From contig JADNYJ010000016.1 in NCBI GenBank assembly GCA_015501075.1, positions 248,001 through 312,000 of the forward strand: a stretch of 64,000 nucleotides of DNA. The letters are read 5' to 3'. Made by a program: the position numbers and the translations under genes. Shown here in pieces: positions 37,656 through 47,827 of the stretch. Position 1 is the stretch's first letter. Each line of letters starts with the position of its first letter. Under the pieces are notes generated by a model that saw only the letters and a program-made list of their open reading frames with translations, was not told the origin of the DNA and did not search any database. Source of the DNA: Gymnopilus junonius (Eukaryota > Basidiomycota > Agaricomycetes > Agaricales > Galerinaceae).

Positions 37656-38481
37656 CTCTTCACAGGTCCTGTTCTCTCCTTCCTATACATATATAGAGAA
37701 TGTGTGGTTTGTATATCCATATTGTGACTGCATGAATCAAGCATGAATATTCACGTATTTTCTGACGCGACTGCCCTCGCCCCGAGGCGCCTACAAGTAC
37801 CTATAAATATGGCTTCTTGGCCGCAAATAGAAATTGATGACCTTGTCACCTTGAGTCGCAGACTCAGTGCCGTAATTTTACACCGTCATTGTTAATGCGG
37901 GGTTATTGCCCAGCGAGCTCAAAACATCTTCCGCTAGAACGTATCGGAATTCGAATAAGTAGAAGGCAACGATTCAAACATGCGCTTCGCGAGGCCTTGA
38001 ATGATGTCGATGGCAAACAATTAAAGTTCAGTTCTGAGAAGCCAAAAGTGATTTAGATTGTGCTTCTTCTTTTTTTCTTCTTTTCATCATCTTATTTGGG
38101 TCCGAATGACCTGTTTTAGTTGTGAAGAAGACAGGGATAATGCCCGTGGGAACTTGTTGGGCGAACACCGACAAGGCTCCTTTAAGTTTTAAGTAAGTTT
38201 CGCAAAGCAGGTTTTTTCGCTTCTGTCACCTTACCATCGTACCAATAACAATCTGTGGTCATGTCCCAGCTCTGCCACCCAAATATTGAGGTGAGCCCCT
38301 CTATCCCTCATACACAGCGCAAAGTTCTGAAAATCGAATCCGCCAGCTGGCATTTTGTTCAAAATGTAGCATTTTCATCAGACCTTCCTCTCATGATACG
38401 GGCTGCGGATCCTCCAAGCATTTTCGTCCTCTAAACGATTACAAGGGTTTCATCTTTGAAACTGACTGCGATCTCACCGAA
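37656..38481. other. intergenic / F-box gene promoter
   Basis: No gene is supported. A possible short upstream exon (ATG near 38261, MSQLCHPNIE, before a GTGAGC donor) could precede the F-box gene. No joined frame could be proved, because a stop lies shortly before the ATG at 38482. Confidence 0.35.
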
Positions 38482-39576
38482 ATGGACCTGGAAATTCAGC
38501 GAATGGATCACCACATCGAAAAACTCCAAATCCAGCGCGCTCTCGCCTGCAGGGAGCGCAATCGACATGCGCCCATAGCGCGCCTGCCTATCGAGATAAT
38601 ATCGGAAGTGTTCCTGTGGGGCTTCTTTAACACCTACGTAGGAGGGTATGACACCAAACCAACTACGTTTCCGCTGCTCCTTGGAAAAGTATGCCACCGC
38701 TGGCGCCATATTGCCTGGGGTTTGACCGCGCTGTGGTCATATTTACATTGCTGCATCTCAAAACGTCGGTGCTCTTCCCAGGCTGATCTACTCAAAGATT
38801 GGCTGGCCCGTTCCCAACTGCGACTTCTGTCTATCCGTATAACAATGGAGGACGAAGACGCATGGACCAGTGCAACCAACACTTCCACCGAAATAATGGA
38901 TGTTCTGGCCCGACATTGTAGCAGGTGGCATCGCCTCAGTCTTGTCCTCCCCGAACATTGGTACGAGAAGTTATCTCAAGTACGAGGCCAAGTTCACAAT
39001 TTAATTTCCTTGTCGATACGTCCCCCCGGTCGTATCTTCGTCCTCAAAACCTTGGACGTGTTCTCTGATGCACCCAATCTGAGGACACTCCATTCCTCGC
39101 ATTACTACTTACACGATCTTCATTGTCCTTGGACGCAGCTCACGACCGCAGCCTTGGGTACCGCTTCTGTGGATGAGGCGTTGGAGCTTATACGACGCTG
39201 CCCAAACCTGACGACATGTCAATTTGAGGACCTCAATGCAATGGAAGGCAATTTTACAGCTGATGTCGTCACGAACTCCCAAATTCAGTTTCTCGAAATC
39301 TCTTTAGATCCATCCGTAATGTTCAACGAAATTTTTGCATACCTGCTTCTTCCCAACCTCTGTAACCTTGGTTTAACACTTCCGGAAACCCACGGGACGC
39401 CAATTCCTGCAATTGAAGCATTTATTGAACGTTCCGCAAGTCCACTGAAGGTAGTGCACATCAATGGTCCATTCATTAATGAACAGGACATCGTCACTTT
39501 TCTTATTTACAACCAATCTGTTACTGATATCAAAGTTCAGTCGCCCACAAACTTTAATACCCAGGCGACAGATTAA
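38482..39576 (+). CDS. F-box domain protein, single exon, 364 aa
   Basis: The protein begins with a short coiled coil (MDLEIQRMDHHIEKLQIQRA), then the F-box-like block APIARLPIEIISEVFLW and CHRWRHIAWGLTALWSYLHC. This is the standard N-terminus of the large agaric F-box family. About 250 residues of irregular LRR follow (LRLLSIRI, LISLSIRPP, LRTLHSSHYYLHDL, LTTCQFEDL, IQFLEISLD, LCNLGLTLPE). It is presumably a substrate adaptor of an SCF ubiquitin ligase. Targets are unknown. No intron is needed. A truncated paralogue lies just upstream, which points to local tandem duplication. Confidence 0.85.
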   Translation: MDLEIQRMDHHIEKLQIQRALACRERNRHAPIARLPIEIISEVFLWGFFNTYVGGYDTKPTTFPLLLGKVCHRWRHIAWGLTALWSYLHCCISKRRCSSQADLLKDWLARSQLRLLSIRITMEDEDAWTSATNTSTEIMDVLARHCSRWHRLSLVLPEHWYEKLSQVRGQVHNLISLSIRPPGRIFVLKTLDVFSDAPNLRTLHSSHYYLHDLHCPWTQLTTAALGTASVDEALELIRRCPNLTTCQFEDLNAMEGNFTADVVTNSQIQFLEISLDPSVMFNEIFAYLLLPNLCNLGLTLPETHGTPIPAIEAFIERSASPLKVVHINGPFINEQDIVTFLIYNQSVTDIKVQSPTNFNTQATD

Positions 39577-40004
39577 CGGAAGATAACATTGTACAGTATT
39601 TGGGTTGCTTATTACAAAATGCAATCCTACTCACTTATAACATTAATATAAAAACCATCTGCACAGAGTTACAACATGTAATAATTTCTTATGTATACTA
39701 CATACCCTCTAACTATATCAATTTCCCGATGTCAGTCTTTCCATATCTCAAACTCTGTAGATCCATTACAAACATGACCAGATTTTGACCCAGGTTTCTT
39801 GGATCAACCCCTTATTATCAACTTCTTTCAGAAGTCCCTGGCTTATTGTTCTAAGCTACAAGCTCTCTATACCAGTTACTCCGCCAACGGAACACAATTT
39901 TAGCATGAAATACGTATTTGATAGCCATTGCAAAGCTATGCTAAACCTAAACATGGACGATTACTACTAGTAGTACACTTATCTGACAAAAGATTTTATA
40001 CAGT
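39577..40004. other. convergent 3' spacer
   Basis: AT-rich spacer between the F-box gene end and the aldolase end. No recognisable element. Confidence 0.45.
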
Positions 40005-41238
40005 CATGCTTTTCCTGCAGAACCGAACAGTTTGAAAAAACGATCACAACTCTTCATGAAGATCTCAGTCGCGCTCTCCACGGCGTCGGGGAATGGCTTC
40101 GATAAAAGCCCTTCACCTAACGTCTTGGCATACGGGTCGCGACCCCAGCTGTTAACATTAACCTGAAAGCGCAGTTATGATCGGTGGATAATGGTATACT
40201 TTAATGGGGGGTCGGAATCTCACTTTGCTGACACCGTTCTTGATGCACTCGAGAAATAGTGAGTCAGGTAATTCGTCTGTACCATGCAGACAAAGGGGGA
40301 TTTTGCTTTTGAATTCTGCATGAAGGTCTTTCAGGCTACAGGAAAATTTTGATTAGATAGAGCAATAAATACACTCAAGGACACGTACATTTGTTGGCGG
40401 AAATTGGGAGGATTAATATAAGAACCGTGCAGATTTCCAATACTGGGTGCAAGGACAATAGCGCCAGTACTGGCTCAAATGGCATGAGATTCTAGGAGAT
40501 GAATTATTTGTAACGAACAGCATACCCTTCCATGAATGCTTTGGCCTTCGCTGGGTCTGTGAGCTTAGCATCGGAAATCATACGCAGACCCGCCTCTCCG
40601 CCCTCCAGCCGTCCAAGCTCAACCTCAACGACAATGCCAGCCTTCCGCGCTCGCTCTACATATGGCTTGGCAATGGCAATATTCTCCTCATCTGTCTGTT
40701 AGATTTAATAGAATTAGAAACATCATCACGGCGATTATTCGTGTACATGAAAGTAATTAACCTACTTACCTCTGTGTGACTGGCGTCTACCATAATACTG
40801 TCAAAAGCAATGCCCTGTTCAGCGAGACTCAAGGCGAGCTCAAGGTGCTCTCTGTCTGTAGCATGATCTAGATGTACAGCGATAGGAACTGACGCTTGGT
40901 GGGCACTAGTCAAAGCAACATCACGCGACTGACTGAAGGTAAATAGAAAAGATATCTGACATGTCTAAGCAGAACTTCAGGAAGGGTCCTTTGCCATAGG
41001 TAAGCGTAATCGGGAACATTTGGAGAATTGCGGGGCTACGGGCACTTTCTGCAGCGCATACGAGACCGACGGCCATGTTGGCGTCATAACTAAACCAAGA
41101 CCAATGTAAGGCGCAGTACTAGTGTCTGAGAATAAAGTATAGATAAGAAACAACGCACCACGTCTGAGCGAGGATCCCATATCCCTCACGTTCAGCCTTA
41201 GCCAGTATTTGAAGAGTAAGGTTTTCTTCGAGAGACAT
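40005..41238 (-). CDS. class II ketose-bisphosphate aldolase-like protein
   Basis: The start at 41238 gives MSLEENLTLQILAKAEREGYG. After short introns the order is YDANMAVGLVCAAESARSPA, LKFCLDMAHQASVPIAVHLD, HATDREHLELALSLAEQGIAF, MVDASHTE, GIVVEVELGRLEGGEAGL, PSIGNLHGSYINPPNF, LCLHGTDELPDSLF and GVSKVNVNSWGRDPYAKTL. The zinc-site motif HLDH, the VEVELG strand and the later histidines of GNLHGSY and LHG identify the class II (F_bP_aldolase) fold. The usual LHGGSG loop reads LHGTDE here, so the phosphate-binding glycine pair is altered. The substrate is therefore probably not fructose-1,6-bisphosphate. The gene is divergent from a DenD-like dehydrogenase. In fungi and bacteria this fold is linked with threonate/erythronate-type acid-sugar catabolism, which I infer here. 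Confidence 0.85.
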
Positions 41239-41782
41239 AACAAATAGGTAACAGTTTGGTCAAAAGACCGCCAAACTGTCTGAGATGGTTGTTACAAGGT
41301 TGTTAAGGCCGGAAGGTAACTATATTACACCGAAAACGACGCTGTAGGTCCTGCTTTGGGATATCGGATATATGGGAGAAAATCAACCCCTTAAAGTTCA
41401 TTATCTGGAGCGTGCAGGTCTGAGGGGGTGTGAACACTGAACGCGTTGCGGAAAGACGCGACTCCGGAGCGGAACCTTTCTGACGGATACCGGTCCGGCT
41501 TTATCTACACGTGACCGTTCCGGCCGTTGATTTGCAAGCCGTTGCATTTCGTTGAATCTGAGAATCTTGGGTTCAATCTTTGTTCAATCTATTCCTTAGT
41601 TCCAGTTTCTTGCAAAGATTATGCCGAACCTACTTGGTAGTCTTCGATATTCCGAAAGAAAGACTCTTGTTTGATTGTCCTGAAGGGATTCCGTCCCGCT
41701 TTATATAGACTTTGTGAACCACTGGCATGAGAACCCTATCGGTTTTTCTATCTCTCACCACCGTCATTGTCTTTTTTTCACT
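41239..41782. promoter_or_regulatory. shared divergent promoter of the aldolase and the SDR
   Basis: This 544-bp region separates the two start codons. Its central part, 41464-41523, carries three CCG-N3-CGG sites of the kind bound by Zn2Cys6 dimers: CCGGAGCGG at 41464-41472, CCGGTCCGG at 41490-41498 and CCGTTCCGG at 41515-41523. Spacing is 25-26 bp. A pyrimidine-rich leader (TGTCTTTTTTTCACT) precedes the SDR ATG. Confidence 0.6.
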
Positions 41783-43007
41783 ATGCCCAACACTGTCTTG
41801 ATTACTGGCGCTGCAGGCTGGCTTGGTGGTCTCGTGAGTTGTATTGTCGTATCGTAATGCTTTATGTCCTGATCTGTTTTTGCATAGCTTACTTCTGCCT
41901 TGCTTGCCGATCCGTTGACAGAGAATATTCATCTGATCCTCGTCGACATTGTTGAGCCCAAGGTTCCCGTTGGCTCAAAGGCTGTTGTGATTAAGGCAGA
42001 TTTAAGCAACAAGGCTCAGGTCGAAAGCCTTTTTGAAACCGACTTTGGCGTTCCAGATACCATTTACTGCTTGCATGGCATCATGTCACGGGGATCAGAA
42101 GACAATTTCGACCTCGGTGTGAAGGTATACACCTTATTTTACTTTTTTTTGCAGAAATCACCTAAAAATAATTAAATGCATAGGTTAATATCGACTCTGT
42201 ACGGTCTTTGCTTGAATCCACTAGACAGTACTCCAAACCCCCGATTAAATTTATCTTCGCGTCATCACTAGCTGTTTATGGTGGTCCTCTGGTAAGTTTC
42301 ATGCATTAAAACTTTTTTTATCCTCTTGTCCGCCTACACCTCACAACAGCCCAATGTCGTTACGCCATCAACTATCGCCACCCCCGAGGGTGCGTATGGT
42401 CTGGGTAAGCTTACCTCTGAGCTCATGATAAATGAATACACACGTCGGGGATGGATTGACGGACGTATCCTCCGTTTACCTACGATTGTCGTCCGCCCTG
42501 GCGTCCCTTCTAATGCAACATCTGCTTTCCTTTCCGGTTCGTGATATTACTTTTTAATAACACCTTTTCTTTTGCTTACTCCTTGTAGGCATCATTCGCG
42601 AGCCCCTCAAAGGGCTAGAAGCTACCTGCCCTATTGGCGACTCCATTGACTCCCGCGAAGTCTCCCTGACATCCTGGTTAGCTTCCCCCGATACCACCAT
42701 CAAAAACTTTGTCATCGCGAAACACATACCCGCAGAGAAGTTTTTCTTGCATACTCGCGTTGTCTGTCTGCCAGGTTTTTCTGCCAGTGTTAAAGACGAA
42801 CTGAACGCGCTTTTGAAAGTTGGAGGGCAAAAAGCGCTGGACCTCGTCAAATTCAAGGATGACCCCGTTAACAGACGCGTCGTTTCTTCTTGGCCCTCGG
42901 CTTTCGATAATACGTACCCTTTGAGCCTTGGATTTATCGTGGATGAAGGTGGCATAGAACCTGTCGTGAGACGGTTCCAGAAAGATGTAGAGGCTAGCAT
43001 TGCATAA
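41783..43007 (+). CDS. DenD-like NAD-dependent extended SDR (D-erythronate dehydrogenase type)
   Basis: The ATG at 41783 gives MPNTVLITGAAGWLGG, the extended-SDR nucleotide motif. DVDIVEP-like sequence (LILVDIVEPKVPV) and KADLSNKAQVESLF follow. FIFASSLAVYGG places the active-site serine, and EGAYGLGKLTSELMINEYTR places the YxxxK pair. GRILRLPTIVVRPGVPSNAT, SGIIREPLKGLEATCPIG and HTRVVCLPGF match the DenD/NAD-epimerase subgroup, which oxidises four-carbon sugar acids in bacteria. Three or four short introns are used. The C-terminus ends VVRRFQKDVEASIA. With the divergent aldolase it suggests a two-gene route for a sugar acid. The exact substrate is not shown by sequence. Confidence 0.87.
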
Positions 43008-43452
43008 TTTTAATTTATTCTTTGTATTTGTGTACTTACGACCTTCGGATTTTCAAATCTTAATCTTGCTTTCTTAACCTTGAAACCTTGACATACTACC
43101 TCTCCTATGAGCCCCGAGCCGCTTTAAATTAACCCTCCTATAGTAGTCGGTTCAAATGGGCAGACTTCTGGATAGTATTTATATGACCCTTGCTTTGCAT
43201 AAACTCCGGTTAAGGACGATGCTTCCCCGGTATCGGCGAAGAAGACACGCGTTTTGGTAACCGACGTGACTTTACTTCTCTCTTTACTCAGGCCCTTTCA
43301 TTGCCATTGCCCGGCTTCCACGTCTCTCTATAGCTCGCGTCTGTGTTCTATATATCTAATTGGGTCAAGTGCAAGTATTTTACTCTGGAATCTTGCTTTC
43401 CCCTTCCCCCCGTCCCAGCAACGAACACTTTGGTACTTACCAACCGAAAACA
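43008..43452. other. intergenic, upstream of the DUF2470 gene
   Basis: Short spacer with no gene. The pyrimidine-rich stretch near 43395-43420 is probably the leader of the DUF2470 gene. Confidence 0.4.
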
Positions 43453-44280
43453 ATGGCAGACCCTGTGGCCGAGAAATCAGGCTTTCTGCGCATGTACATG
43501 TCGAGCCATCCCGATACGCTTGTTGCATATGCAAAATGGTTCGGAAAGGTCGAGGAAGTCATTAAAAGTGCTGAGATGACGGCCATCGACACCAAGGTGT
43601 GTTGCGGTCTTCATTTATACTCTCTTAGCTCATGCATCTGAAGTGACTATTGTCATATGTCTATAGAGCATGACTTTGACCTGTACTTTACAAGGAGGCT
43701 CGAAGAAGGTGGTAGTGGTTCCTATTGAACCTCCATTGAAGGGATACGATGACGTGAAGCCTCGTCTTTTGGAGATGAAGGCCATTGCACAGGAAGGTCT
43801 TGGAATGGTGCGTGTCCTTTTCTTCTGGTTTCGTTACGACTAAAGCCTTTCTTTTAGATTAAAGCGCCCAAGATTACCTTCTTCGAATTCCCAAGAGACG
43901 CGTGGTATTCGGCCCCATTGATTCTATTCGCCGTATTCGTCCACCTTTGGAAGGGACAATCTTCTACTGCAGGTTATCTCGCGGATGCTGTAGTTTCGTA
44001 CACCGGAACAGGAGTATTTACCTTCAGTTACTGGTTCATTATCGTGTCCCACTCGTTGGAGTCGCTTTATATGTTCAGTTTATGCCGAAGACATTCGACT
44101 GGATTCCTCCTTGGGGTGAGTTCTCTCGCCCACTGGCTTATTGTCTTCCTAACGCACATCATATATGGTTTTCAGACAGCATATGTTTTCTCTACAGCGG
44201 TGGCTGGATTCCCCACTTGGATGAAGTTGAGGCAGAATATCCAAGCTGCCCGTATTAATTCGGTCATGAAAATCGAGTAG
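43453..44280 (+). CDS. DUF2470 domain membrane protein
   Basis: The start MADPVAEKSGFLRMYMSSHPD leads into a DUF2470-like N-terminal domain (LVAYAKWFGKVEEVIKSAEM, MTAIDTKSMTLTCTL, VVVPIEPPLKGYDDVKPRL, LLEMKAIAQEGLGM). A C-terminal half follows with about four membrane segments: APLILFAVFVHLW, VFTFSYWFIIVSHSLESLYM, LLGVSSLAHWLIVFLTHIIY and the hydrophobic turn around FQTAYVFSTAVAGF. It ends at 44280. DUF2470 resembles the haem/FMN-binding pyridoxamine-oxidase tail of bacterial and plant proteins. The fungal membrane form has no established role known to me. Two short introns are visible. Location is inferred to be an internal membrane. Confidence 0.82.
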
Positions 44281-44552
44281 AATCGTATCCACCATCTTGT
44301 ATATTAGACTATATGTTATGCCAGAGGTACCTTACACAGAGAATACCTTGGGTAGCAGGTTCAAGTGCTTTCTGATGTGGAGCCTAATCAGTAAAATGCT
44401 GATCATGCCAAAAATATTTGTTCGATTGCTCTCTGAATCATGTTACCACCACTGCCACACTCTGTGATATCATATAACATGGTTTTGACACCGACAGACT
44501 GTGTCTTTCTCATCTAATCAACCCAGCGGGTTAGCAACTCTCGACAGTAGCA

Positions 44553-45890
44553 TTGAAATTTCATTCCATGGGCTGTATCCGCGTTAGTCCCACCCTGGTA
44601 CAGCAACATGCACGAGTTACTGGGAACGATATCCCAGACGATTTCTGGCGTATTATTGCAGACTACATACGGGATTCCGAGCCGCCTACTCAACACAATT
44701 CCATGGTGCGATATATGGCCGTGAATCGGTCCCTCTTCAACTACGCACTTGATAAGAGATATGGCGAGGTGCGATGGATCAAGGTCGACATGGTCTTCTT
44801 AAAGAAACTGAGATGACTGCGGTGAGCTATATCCCAACCTCGGACTGCATAGAAAATGTCTAAACACACCAATCTGGCCAGGGAACCTCTCATAGCGCAG
44901 CATGTTCAGAGACTCTACATCCGCGCGTGATTTGTCCAACTTCTCCTACAAAATGATACCGTGACACCTATGACAGAAAAGGCCAAAAGCATGATAAAAT
45001 CCTCCTTCAACTCTATCGTGTCAAAGTTCAGGAAGAAAGGGAAGATGAGAGGGGGGCGTTATTCCCGACTGGCCTTCTACAAAAGACGTCGTTCCATTTT
45101 TAATAGCTGCCGTTCGGGGGATGACCAACGTCATAGAATTCAACTTCGAATGGAGGGACCTGCCATTAAATAAGGGCACTGGTATTTTCCTGACTTCAGC
45201 CAGGGCAGCCTTCCACAAAAGTTTACGCAAGCTCGTATTGCGCGCTCAGATAGCCAAGTTCAAGGAACTTCTGACAATCACGAACTTTGACAATATTGAC
45301 GAACTATGCTTTCATTTCGATTACAGACCTGGTGATGGTAAAGATTTTCAGGCGCAACCTTACGACCCCGATCTCCAGGACCTGCTGGGTACAACTGTCG
45401 CGTTTATCAATCATCGCCGGCCTTCCCTTCGTAGCCTGTTTATTTCTTCCTCGTCATCTGTCGATTTGGCGGAATTTTTAGAACCCTTTCTTTGGAGTCA
45501 TTCCCTTCTCTGCGTCATTTTGGTGTCGAGCCCATTCTCGACCTGCCACTCATCATATTACTGGCTACAAGGCTACCAGGGCTTCAGTCACTCGTTGTCA
45601 TATATGATTCTGTCACTTACTTCGTGAGTGCACCGTGAGACTGAGTCTAATGAAGCCACTGACGGACTCTCGTTCTCAAGATGGAATCAGGAGCGACTGA
45701 TGGACCTTATATATCAATTCTGCGTGAGTGGCAGCTTCACGAGCTTGCGGTATTCGAGGCAGGGTATCAAATTACAGATCCGGACGTCCTTTCCATGAGC
45801 AGCCGCGAGGAAAGTATAAAACTTCAAGTCATGCAAAGGTTCTGTACTCTTGTGCCTAGCATTCATGTATTGAAGGGCAGGCCGATATAA
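44553..45890 (+). pseudogene. decayed F-box / LRR gene
   Basis: An F-box-like opening (NDIPDDFWRIIADYIRDSE, MVRYMAVNRSLFNYALDKRY, GEVRWIKVD) is followed in other frames by HVQRLYIRA, MTNVIEFNFEWRDLP, LRKLVLRAQIAKFKELL, FDNIDELCFHFDY and RRPSLRSLFISSSSSVDL. These are the block order of a common agaric F-box/LRR family. In-frame stops after FLKKLR and in the 45100 and 45600 regions cannot all be removed with good splice sites. The gene is therefore either a relic or has an unusual exon structure. The last readable stretch ends at 45888. Function, if any, is unknown. Confidence 0.55.
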
Positions 45891-47129
45891 CGATAGGCTT
45901 TTCATTGTCTCTTCGAAATCCATTTTGAGCAAACCCTTCACTTAAAATGCCTACTCCTATCCCTGTCGTGGTATCCTGGGACATCTCAAATTAAACAACT
46001 TTCAATTTTATCGACTGTTAAGCCAATGTCTGGTTAAAACCCTTCTGTGCGCCGTTTACAACTCGTGGCTCAAGGCCTCCAGTACTGTAGGCTTTTGACG
46101 TGAATCTGTCTCGCTTCTCCGCGAATCGTAAATGGCGAAGAATGACCGCTGCCGCGTATGATATTAAATTACACAGTTGCCGACTTGTTATTCAAGACTA
46201 TTCCCGTGACGTACATGCCAGCAGAACGTCGGAACATTCCCCATTCACCGCCCCAAATTTCAGCAGTGGGCGAGCGCCGAGATGAATGTCTAGACCCGAA
46301 ACGAGTGTCCCACGAGCCTGCTCTCTTTCTGGAATTTGATTTCTTCTGTCGTTGATCTTGATTTGCACGCCAGGTTTTACTGGAAGAATTTTTTACACTC
46401 GAACGGGTTCCGACTGTTTCAGGCAAGCTTTAGGATTCGAGGAGCCTTTGAAGGTGATAAGCCTATAGACTATTAGGCGAAGAAAGGGTGTGACAGCACT
46501 TGGAATTTACCGCGCTGGGCGCCGGAATTACAGCATGCCTCGGCATAGAACCCTTCGAAGAATCCTATGTGTGTAAGAAAGAACATGACAATGGGAGTGG
46601 CCGGCCATGTTCATGATCCCATCCAAAACGTTTGATGCAGGGCTGATGACATACATCACCGCACTCCTTCCTATTTTATTTTGCATTCCTCTTTATGAGG
46701 CACGACTGGCTGCAATTGTGGAATCCCAAATGAGTCTTTTGGAGGTCATTTGTATGGACATATCCATAAAAGATGAGAAGAAGTCATAAGAATCTCTACT
46801 CGCTAAGTAAAAGCGTCGTTACCAAGCCTAATGCTGGCATAAACAAGCACCTACAGCTTCCTAATTTATGAACGCCGCTTCTTCGCGTCCCTTGGAGCCT
46901 TCATACTTTGGTGCTTCTAGCGTCTTTTATGTCAGACTAACACGCCTCCGCAGCTTTCCGTGTCCAAAAAATTCGAACGCGGAGACGGCTCATGTTCGAA
47001 TTAGGCCATGTAAAAATCTATAAAGGCTGCACCTTGGATGCCTCGGTTCTATATCGCCTTGTCGACTTCGTCTTACTCTAACAACTAGTTATCAATCAAC
47101 TAAACCCACACTCACTTCACTCATACAAA
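45891..47129. other. 1.2-kb intergenic region upstream of the hydrophobin
   Basis: No gene is supported. The last 120 bases form the hydrophobin promoter and leader, with a TATA box at 47019-47024 (listed separately). Two open stretches at 46158-46426 and 46607-46789 show nothing recognisable. Confidence 0.45.
47019..47024 (+). promoter_or_regulatory. TATA box of the hydrophobin gene
   Basis: TATAAA lies 106 bp before the hydrophobin ATG, followed by an AC/CT-rich leader (CAACTAAACCCACACTCACT region). This fits a strongly expressed fungal gene. Confidence 0.55.
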
Positions 47130-47625
47130 ATGTTCTCCAAAGTCGCTCTCTTTGTTGCCGCCTCCATGGCCGTCTTCGTCGCTGCTGCCCCCAGCGGTAT
47201 CAACAACTCTTGCAATACTGGCGCCGTCCAATGCTGTAAGTAACTGCAATGATTTCTCATTCTTACGGTCAACTTATGCCTTTATTCTTAGGCAACTCTC
47301 TTGTTGATTCTAAGAGCGCAGAAGCCAACGTTTTGTTCTCTCTCCTCGGCGTCGCTCTCGATACCGTCAGCGGCACGGTCGGTGTAAACTGCGCTCCCAT
47401 TACCATCATTGGTACTGGTTCGGGTGCTGATTGGTAGGTCTTGTTATTTTATTATTATTGTCCATGTTAACATTGTTTTTATCAGCTCTGCTCAACCCGT
47501 CTGCTGTGATAACAACAGCTTCAGTAAGTCGTATTGTGACTGTACGGTGCTTAGAATTTGGGCTAATTGTACCTCTAGACGGCCTTGTTGCTGTTGGCTG
47601 CACGCCCATCAACGTCAACGCTTAA
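47130..47625 (+). CDS. class I hydrophobin, 110 aa
   Basis: Three introns join four exons to a 110-residue secreted protein. The signal peptide is MFSKVALFVAASMAVFVAAA. The eight cysteines fall at about residues 28, 35, 36, 69, 83, 89, 90 and 103, giving C-x6-CC-x32-C-x13-C-x5-CC-x12-C. This is the hydrophobin pattern with class I spacing and an Ile/Gly/Thr-rich loop (APITIIGTGSGAD). Hydrophobins self-assemble at air-water interfaces and coat aerial hyphae and fruiting bodies. Intron positions split codons as in other agaric hydrophobins. A TATA box lies upstream. The gene converges on the Rieske-DUF455 gene. Confidence 0.95.
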
Positions 47626-47827
47626 GTTACTTTGATTCGGAGGAGGGATCTTGTCTGTCCTGGCTGGGGTTTACGTGGTTTAACCGTCGCTCGTTTATAA
47701 CATTACATTTTAATAGCATGCTATCTAATCAAACATTTGCGCGCAATTCTGAGTACGTCAGGTGGTCGAAAGAAATCGGATGACATGAAAATGATAATTA
47801 TCAGTTATTTATTTCCCTGCTTAAAGG

